From assembly GCA_034434895.1 (NCBI GenBank), contig DAOTYI010000217.1, forward strand, positions 1 through 8,889: 8,889 nucleotides of DNA, in the 5' to 3' direction. Position numbers and translations under genes: made by a program. Each line of letters starts with the position of its first letter. Position 1 is the stretch's first letter. The stretch is from DAOTXL01 sp034434895. Its GTDB lineage: Bacteria > Chloroflexota > Anaerolineae > JAAYZQ01. Below, piece by piece: positions 1 through 3,968 of this stretch. The notes below the pieces were generated by a model. That model was not told the DNA's origin, searched no databases, and saw only the letters and a list, made by a program, of their open reading frames with translations.

Positions 1-212
1 TGGTCGCCCGCCACCCCGGTCAGACCGTGGCCCTGGTGGGCCATCAGATGGTCAACAAGGTCCTGGCCTGCACCCTCCTGGGCCTGGACCTGGATCAGAT
101 CTGGCGGGTCCGGCAAGACACAGCCGGTCTGAGCGTCTTTCAGCGGGGAGGCGACGTCTGGCACACCCTCAGCCTGAACGATACCTGCCATCTGGCGATG
201 TCGGTTGTCTGA
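1..212 (+). CDS. Histidine phosphatase family protein (C-terminal fragment)
   Basis: This is the 3' end of a gene that begins before the window; the open frame uses codons starting at base 3 and stops with TGA at 210-212. The visible ~69 residues read through 'VALVGHQMVNKVLACTLLGLDLD', then an Arg-rich 'WRVRQD' stretch and a terminal 'HTLSLNDTCHL'. This matches the end of phosphoglycerate-mutase-like histidine phosphatases, where the 'GH' motif (His codon at 42-44) supplies the second active-site histidine. The N-terminal RHG motif with the phosphorylated histidine lies outside the window, so substrate (phosphosugar, alpha-ribazole phosphate, nucleotide or other) cannot be assigned. The gene converges on the minus-strand gene at 283-861 with about 70 bases between them. 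Confidence 0.8.
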   Translation, partial: VARHPGQTVALVGHQMVNKVLACTLLGLDLDQIWRVRQDTAGLSVFQRGGDVWHTLSLNDTCHLAMSVV

Positions 213-238
213 GAACCACAACTGCCTGCCGGCAGTCG

Positions 239-266
239 CTTTGTGGCAGGCTTTTCAGACCGGCTC
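239..266. repeat. Partial copy of the repeat-element terminus seen at 1824-1850
   Basis: The bases from CTTTGTGG through TTTTCAGACCGGCTC closely match the right end of the element at 1734-1851 (20 of 24 positions over 243-266 versus 1827-1850). The last 15 bases are also the exact complement of that element's left end (GAGCCGGTCTGAAAA). It appears to be a solo or decayed end of the same repeat family, sitting between two convergent genes. Confidence 0.6.
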
Positions 267-300
267 CGAGGCACACAGGACCTCAAGGCTGCGGAGCCGG
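260..300. terminator. Possible hairpin between convergent genes
   Basis: CCGGCTCCG (260-268) and CGGAGCCGG (292-300) form a perfect 9-bp GC-rich stem around a 23-nt loop. The right arm lies inside the last codons of the minus-strand gene. There is no T-tract on either side, so an intrinsic terminator is only a possibility. It could equally be a by-product of the overlapping repeat fragment. Confidence 0.3.
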
Positions 301-861
301 GCATTTGAGCGTGCGCCCCAAAAGGTCCATGTAAGGGGCTAACAACGACTTGAGCCGGGCGGTGATCGGCCCCAGGTCGGTCTCTTGGAGCGGGATGGAA
401 ACCGGCACATCCATCTCGACCGGCAGGTATTGGTCCACCGGCACCGTCATCTGCATGTGGACCGGCAGATCCTGGCCTTTGGGCAGCACCAGGGTGACCG
501 AACCCCGGATCTGCCCCCCTCCGCCAGGCAGGACAAAGGTGGCGGGCCGGTTCAGCAGCACCCCCTCGGTGAGCTCCACGGTCAGCGACTGATCCAGCTC
601 CAGGTCGAAATTCACGGGAATCGTCTGCTCGATGTGAATGGTGCGGGTGATGACCGCATTGTTCAGGTCATCTACCAGGGCATTGATGTCGGCGATCATC
701 GGGCAGGCCACCTCCGCGCGGAGCGCCTGCAGGCCGGGCAGTGCTCGCCAGACAGCCAGGCCCACCACCAGCAAGGCCATCACCATGACAAAGGCCACGG
801 CAAAGGAGAAAAAGAGGGCGAATTTTTCAAAGGCCAGCCAGAGCACCTCGAGTCGTTTCAT
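283..861 (-). CDS. Single-pass membrane protein of unknown function
   Basis: Predicted 192 residues from the ATG at 861. A longer TTG start at 894 is rejected because it falls at the predicted transcription start. A good ribosome binding site (GAAAGGA, complement of 870-876) sits 8 nt before the ATG. Residues ~15-38 form one strongly hydrophobic helix (FALFFSFAVAFVMVMALLVV...). It is followed by a short helical stretch with one Cys and then a beta-rich domain. That domain alternates Ile/Val/Pro in repeated units such as 'IPVNFDLELDQSLTVEL', 'LPVHMQMTVPVDQ' and 'LPVEMDVPVSIPL', interrupted by a Gly-rich turn (PGGGGQ). This suggests a membrane-anchored beta-sheet domain, probably outside the cell. 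I do not recognise a named family. It is transcribed alone from a strong promoter, divergently from the GerW-like pair. Confidence 0.75.
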   Translation of the reverse strand: MKRLEVLWLAFEKFALFFSFAVAFVMVMALLVVGLAVWRALPGLQALRAEVACPMIADINALVDDLNNAVITRTIHIEQTIPVNFDLELDQSLTVELTEGVLLNRPATFVLPGGGGQIRGSVTLVLPKGQDLPVHMQMTVPVDQYLPVEMDVPVSIPLQETDLGPITARLKSLLAPYMDLLGRTLKCPAPQP

Positions 862-869
862 GATTCTTT

Positions 870-876
870 TCCTTTC
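870..876 (-). promoter_or_regulatory. Ribosome binding site fixing the start at 861
   Basis: On the minus strand this reads GAAAGGA, 8 nt before the ATG at 861. It favours this start over the TTG at 894. Confidence 0.7.
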
Positions 877-898
877 TGCGGCCAGGCTCGTCAATTCA

Positions 899-927
899 AT
901 TATAACCTATAACCCGTGATCTGTCAA
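899..927 (-). promoter_or_regulatory. Consensus sigma70 promoter for the minus-strand gene
   Basis: On the minus strand a perfect -35 TTGACA (complement of 922-927) is separated by exactly 17 nt from a perfect -10 TATAAT (complement of 899-904). Transcription should start near 892, giving a leader of about 30 nt to the ATG at 861. Both hexamers match the consensus fully, so this is expected to be a strong housekeeping promoter unless repressed. Its -35 overlaps the dyad at 925-944. Confidence 0.85.
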
Positions 928-944
928 TGGCATGACGGCCATTG
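925..944. promoter_or_regulatory. Operator-like dyad between divergent promoters
   Basis: CAATGGC (925-931) and GCCATTG (938-944) are perfect 7-bp inverted repeats around a 6-nt spacer, total 20 bp. The site overlaps the -35 box of the leftward promoter (922-927) and lies just upstream of the -35 box of the rightward promoter (949-954). Size, symmetry and placement fit binding of a dimeric helix-turn-helix regulator controlling both transcripts. No regulator gene is present in the window, so the factor is unknown. Confidence 0.5.
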
Positions 945-948
945 CGGA

Positions 949-977
949 TTGTTCTCCACCCGGTTTTGTGTTATACT
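949..977 (+). promoter_or_regulatory. Sigma70-type promoter for the GerW-like pair
   Basis: TTGTTC (949-954) and TATACT (972-977) are separated by 17 nt. Predicted transcription starts near 984, leaving about 26 nt of leader that carries the GGGAGG ribosome binding site of the gene at 1010. It diverges from the promoter at 899-927. Confidence 0.75.
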
Positions 978-996
978 GAGCCGGTAGCCAATCGGC

Positions 997-1002
997 GGGA
1001 GG
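997..1002 (+). promoter_or_regulatory. Ribosome binding site of the first GerW-like gene
   Basis: GGGAGG lies 7 nt before the ATG at 1010 and favours it over the in-frame TTG at 1007. Confidence 0.7.
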
Positions 1003-1009
1003 CAGGTTG

Positions 1010-1372
1010 ATGGAGGATCACAGGCAGAATTCGGGGCACAGGCCGCTTCGCATTGAAACAGTGCGGGGCGAACCCTATCAGGTTGGCGGGCGCAGGTTGA
1101 CACCTGTGGCCCGGATCGTGTCGTGGGGCAAAGCCGGCGCGACCGTGGGCACCCGCCAGGTCGCCGGTGGGGGGGGTGCGGTGGTCCGCGTCACCCCGCT
1201 GGCCGTCGTGGAAGAGACCCCTACCGGCGAGCGCCTGATCCCCATCCCCGACGCCACGGCAGCAGTGGTGCGCAAGATGTTGGGCGCAGCCCTGGCTATC
1301 CTGTTGCTCCTGGCCATCGTCCGCCGCCTGGCCCGCAATACGCAATACAGAAAGGGGAACCCATGTCACTAA
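1010..1372 (+). CDS. GerW-like (YtfJ-like) small membrane protein A
   Basis: Predicted 120 residues from the ATG at 1010, supported by the GGGAGG site 7 nt upstream. Residues ~18-70 follow the GerW/YtfJ layout: 'GEPYQVGGRRLTPVARI', then a Gly-rich turn (VAGGGGAVVRVTPLAVV) before a final strand. The family is named for a Bacillus spore-germination protein but is also found in bacteria not known to form spores, where its role is unclear. The usual 'VSFGFG' centre is replaced by 'IVSWGKAG', so this copy is divergent and shortened in the Gly-rich loop. A hydrophobic helix near residues 90-105, followed by Arg-rich residues, suggests a C-terminal membrane anchor with the GerW domain on one face. 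The last 10 bases overlap the next gene, a related protein. Confidence 0.7.
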   Translation: MEDHRQNSGHRPLRIETVRGEPYQVGGRRLTPVARIVSWGKAGATVGTRQVAGGGGAVVRVTPLAVVEETPTGERLIPIPDATAAVVRKMLGAALAILLLLAIVRRLARNTQYRKGNPCH

Positions 1373-1734
1373 ACCGCCTGTTTGAAGCTGTGGAACAGGC
1401 CAGGGAGACGGCCCAATGGCGGGCTGCGTTTGGCGAACCACAGGTGGTCGAGGGCAAGACCCTCATCCCCGTGGCCCAGGTGAGCTATGGCTTTGGCCTG
1501 GGCTTTGGCAGTGCCGGAGCCCAACCGGAGACGGAAGGAGCAGCGGTGCCGGAGGGGGGCGGCGGGGGTGGCGGGGCGATGACCAGGCCGTTGGGTGTCC
1601 TGGTGGTCACGCCGGAACGGGTGTACTTTGAGGAGACGGTGGATGCCAACCGGGTTATCCTGGCCGGCATCGGGTTGGCAGCGTTGCTTGTCTTGCAGCT
1701 CGCCAGGACAGTGCGGGCTATCCTGGGCCGCTAA
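1363..1734 (+). CDS. GerW family (YtfJ-like) membrane protein B
   Basis: Predicted 123 residues from the ATG at 1363, preceded by AAAGGGG (1351-1357). The start lies inside the end of the previous gene in another frame, implying translational coupling. Residues ~22-92 match the GerW family well: 'FGEPQVVEGKTLIPVAQVSYGFGLGFGS', an acidic insert, a run of seven Gly (residues 65-71), then 'RPLGVLVVTPERVYFEE'. A hydrophobic segment at ~97-113 followed by Arg residues is a likely C-terminal membrane anchor, the same arrangement as the upstream partner. The two proteins are therefore probably diverged duplicates and may form a heteromeric membrane-surface complex; that is inference. The codons for the Gly run form a very G-rich tract (about 1551-1577). 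The stop codon touches the repeat element that follows. Confidence 0.8.
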   Translation: MSLNRLFEAVEQARETAQWRAAFGEPQVVEGKTLIPVAQVSYGFGLGFGSAGAQPETEGAAVPEGGGGGGGAMTRPLGVLVVTPERVYFEETVDANRVILAGIGLAALLVLQLARTVRAILGR

Positions 1735-1851
1735 GAGCCGGTCTGAAAACCACTGAGGACACAAAGGACACCAGGGGCACCATGCGGTTTTTTTATTCGT
1801 TTCCTTCCTGTTCCTTTGTGGCCTTTGTGGTAAGCTTTTCAGGCTGGCTCT
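1734..1851. repeat. MITE-like palindromic repeat element
   Basis: About 118 bp with imperfect terminal inverted repeats: AGAGCCGGTCTGAAAACCAC (1734-1753) against GTGG...CTTTTCAGGCTGGCTCT (1827-1851). The pairing continues inward, with GAGGACACAAAGGAC on the left and TCCTTTGTGGCCTTTGTGG on the right. The whole element could thus fold into one long imperfect hairpin with a T-rich loop (T7 run at 1788-1794). It encodes no protein. The 9-mer CTAAGAGCC flanks it at 1731-1739 and 1850-1858, resembling a target duplication although it overlaps the terminal repeat. It may be a non-autonomous mobile element or a dispersed intergenic repeat, and could attenuate transcription between flanking genes. Confidence 0.65.
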
Positions 1852-1860
1852 AAGAGCCAG
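1844..1860. repeat. Perfect short palindrome abutting the glycosidase start codon
   Basis: CTGGCTCT-A-AGAGCCAG has 8-bp perfect arms around a single base, ending directly before the ATG at 1861. It is formed by the right end of the repeat element plus a further AGAGCC copy. It occupies the place where a ribosome binding site would be expected, and none is visible there. Confidence 0.6.
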
Positions 1861-3930
1861 ATGAAATGTAAAGTCACCGGTGGGATAGCACCCTTGCCTG
1901 TGAAAGGGTCCTCTGCTCTGGTGTTGATGCCGCTTCTCCTGCTGGCGGTCGGCGGCCTGCTGCTGGCAGGGGCTGTGTCCTGGGCAGTTCAGGCTGCGCC
2001 CTCGCCCCCCTGCCGGCCGGTGACTGACGTGGCGTTGAGCTATACGCCCACCCTGATCTATCCCGAAACGCCGGTCCTGTTCACCGCCGGGGTGCTCAGC
2101 GGCAGCCTGCCCCTCACCTACACCTGGCGCTTTGGCGATGCGGCTGCCCCGGTCAGCGGCAGGACGATGTCGCCGACCTTCACCGTCACCCATGCCTACA
2201 CGGCCACCGGTCCCTACACCCTCACCCTGACGGCGTGGAACAGTTGCACCCTGCCGCCCCTGACGAGCACACTCCGCATCACTGTGGCGGCCTGGCCCTG
2301 CCTGCCGCCCGCCGGCCTGACGTTGACCTACACCCCTGCCCAGGTCTATACCTTCACCGCCGTCCTGTTCACCGGCCGGGTCGCCAGCGGCAGCCTGCCC
2401 CTGACCTACACCCTGGTCTTTGGCGATGGTACGCTGCCGATCACCGGCACGGCTGCCGGCCCGGTCTTGACCGCAACCCACACCTTCACGGCGGCCGGGG
2501 TCTACAGCCCGTCGCTGACGGCCTGGAACTCCTGTACCCCCACACCGACTCACCAGGTTGTCAGCCTGACGGTGATGGCCTGCGAGAGGGTAGCCGGCGT
2601 GGCGGTGAACTACCGGCCGGCCGCTCCCCAGGTTGGGGAAGCGATCACCTTCACCGCCAGCGTCACCGCCGGGACACCCCCCTGGGACTTTCGCTGGGCC
2701 TTCGGCGATGGGGGAACGGCCAGCGGGCCGGCGGTGACCCACACCTACACCGCACCGCTGACCTGGACGGTGACCCTGACCGCCGGAAATCGGTGCAGCC
2801 GCCGGATCGTCACGGCCGAAGTGGCTGTTGCTCCGCCACCCCACCATCTGTTCATGCCGTTGCTGCTCCGCCACTTCGAGCCACCACCCTGGCCGGCCCA
2901 TCTGGGCTATGGGGCCGTCGTCGCCTCGGCCGACCATGTCATCAGCCTGACGGTCATGGGCTTTGATTGGGCCAAGGGGCTGATCTCGTGGGGGAGCGCC
3001 AGGCCCCCTTACGATTGGGCCGATGTGGACAACCAGCTCCGCGAGTTTGTGCCCCGCGTGCGTCATGTGCTGCTGACGGTCATTGGACCGCCGCCGGAGG
3101 GGGTGGGCAATCCCCCACTCTCGCCGGAGGACCTGGCGGCCTTTTACACCTTCACCCTGGCCCTGGCCGCTCACGTGTCGGATACCTGGCGTGCGCAGGG
3201 GCTGGAGACGGTGGCCTATGAAATCTGGAACGAACCGAACCTGGGGTCTGAGTGGGGTGGGATGCCCGACGCAGCGCAGTACACCGCGCTGCTCCAGCAT
3301 GGCTACCGGGGCATCAAAGCCGGCGACCCGCAGGCCCTGGTAATCAGCGCCGGGCTGGCCACCGCCGGCGGTTCGGCAGCCGGGCTGGCCTGGGCGCGGC
3401 AGTTCTATGGCACGCCGGAGGTGATCGGCGACCTGGCCTTCCTGCGGGGGATGTACGACCACGGGGCCAGGGGCTACTTTGACGCCCTGGGCAGCCATCC
3501 CTACGGCGGCTCCTATCCTCCCGACACGCCCCCCGACCAGGTTGTCATCCCCATCTATTTCCGCCGCGCCGAGGAGCAGCACCAGGTGATGCTGGACTAT
3601 GGCGACGGTTCAGCCATATGGGCCACGGAGTTTGGCTGGGTGCTGGAAACCGCCTGTGACCTGGGGGAGCATGAATGGATGGAGGTCAGCGAGGCGCAAC
3701 AGGCCGAATATCTGACCACGGCTTACCTCTATGCCGATGAACAGTGGCCATGGATGGGGCCCATGTTCCTTTTTAACCTGGACCACGCCACCGTGTACTG
3801 GTACGAGATGTGTGACCCGGTGCGCTGGTATTCAATCACCTATCGGCAGGATCCCTACTCCCCCGGCCCGATCCTGCCCCGGCAGGCCTTTTCCCGCCTG
3901 CGGGAGATGCCCAAACATTCGGCGTGGTAG
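1861..3930 (+). CDS. Exported PKD-repeat glycoside hydrolase (clan GH-A type)
   Basis: Predicted 689 residues. A hydrophobic segment at ~19-44 after a Lys-containing N-terminus is a signal peptide or anchor. Three PKD-like beta-sandwich repeats follow at ~51-143, 147-238 and 241-323, each with an FGD motif (91-93, 187-189, 281-283). Each also has one Cys at its start and one near its end (51/129, 147/225, 241/312), suggesting one disulfide per repeat. A Pro-rich linker containing 'LFMPLLLR' leads to a TIM-barrel-like domain from ~345. It has 'YEIWNEPN' with probable acid/base Glu458 and 'WATEFGW' with probable nucleophile Glu590, as in retaining GH5/GH39-like enzymes. Likely role is extracellular polysaccharide cleavage, substrate unknown. 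The start is uncertain: no ribosome binding site precedes the ATG, and GTG at 1900 or 1921 or ATG at 1927 are alternatives. Confidence 0.8.
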   Translation: MKCKVTGGIAPLPVKGSSALVLMPLLLLAVGGLLLAGAVSWAVQAAPSPPCRPVTDVALSYTPTLIYPETPVLFTAGVLSGSLPLTYTWRFGDAAAPVSGRTMSPTFTVTHAYTATGPYTLTLTAWNSCTLPPLTSTLRITVAAWPCLPPAGLTLTYTPAQVYTFTAVLFTGRVASGSLPLTYTLVFGDGTLPITGTAAGPVLTATHTFTAAGVYSPSLTAWNSCTPTPTHQVVSLTVMACERVAGVAVNYRPAAPQVGEAITFTASVTAGTPPWDFRWAFGDGGTASGPAVTHTYTAPLTWTVTLTAGNRCSRRIVTAEVAVAPPPHHLFMPLLLRHFEPPPWPAHLGYGAVVASADHVISLTVMGFDWAKGLISWGSARPPYDWADVDNQLREFVPRVRHVLLTVIGPPPEGVGNPPLSPEDLAAFYTFTLALAAHVSDTWRAQGLETVAYEIWNEPNLGSEWGGMPDAAQYTALLQHGYRGIKAGDPQALVISAGLATAGGSAAGLAWARQFYGTPEVIGDLAFLRGMYDHGARGYFDALGSHPYGGSYPPDTPPDQVVIPIYFRRAEEQHQVMLDYGDGSAIWATEFGWVLETACDLGEHEWMEVSEAQQAEYLTTAYLYADEQWPWMGPMFLFNLDHATVYWYEMCDPVRWYSITYRQDPYSPGPILPRQAFSRLREMPKHSAW
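2098..2402 (+). repeat. Internal DNA repeat of PKD modules 1 and 2
   Basis: The 17-mer AGCGGCAGCCTGCCCCT occurs at 2098-2114 and again at 2386-2402, exactly 288 nt (96 codons) apart. Similar sequence flanks both copies. This shows that PKD modules 1 and 2 arose by a fairly recent tandem duplication, whereas module 3 is more diverged. Confidence 0.7.
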
Positions 3931-3956
3931 AACAGGGGCGTTGTCACACGTCAACC

Positions 3957-3963
3957 GGAAGGA
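3957..3963 (+). promoter_or_regulatory. Ribosome binding site of the topoisomerase
   Basis: GGAAGGA lies 5 nt before the ATG at 3969. It selects this start over the in-frame GTG at 3924, which would overlap the stop of the glycosidase gene. Confidence 0.75.
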
Positions 3964-3968
3964 ATTCG

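Noticed and set aside
862..894. TTG start at 894 for the minus-strand membrane protein
   Set aside because: It would lie at about the predicted transcription start (near 892), while the ATG at 861 has a proper ribosome binding site.
385..912. Plus-strand open frames over the membrane-protein gene
   Set aside because: They are His/Gln/Arg-rich and lack recognisable features. The minus frame has a membrane helix, a good ribosome binding site and a consensus promoter.
1551..1577. G-rich tract as a regulatory G-quadruplex
   Set aside because: The tract is explained by codons for the polyglycine loop characteristic of GerW proteins in a GC-rich genome; there is no independent sign of regulation.
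1781..1800. T7 run at 1788-1794 as an intrinsic terminator
   Set aside because: No stable GC-rich hairpin directly precedes it; it lies in the loop of the palindromic repeat element.
1369..3582. A 737-residue open frame on the minus strand
   Set aside because: It is antisense to the second GerW-like gene and the PKD glycosidase. Its composition is Gly/Arg/Gln/Pro-rich without domain motifs, as expected from the complement of GC-rich coding sequence.
3924..3968. GTG start at 3924 for the topoisomerase
   Set aside because: It overlaps the glycosidase stop and adds residues unlike the family. The ATG at 3969 has GGAAGGA 5 nt upstream and begins where the N-terminal core domain begins.
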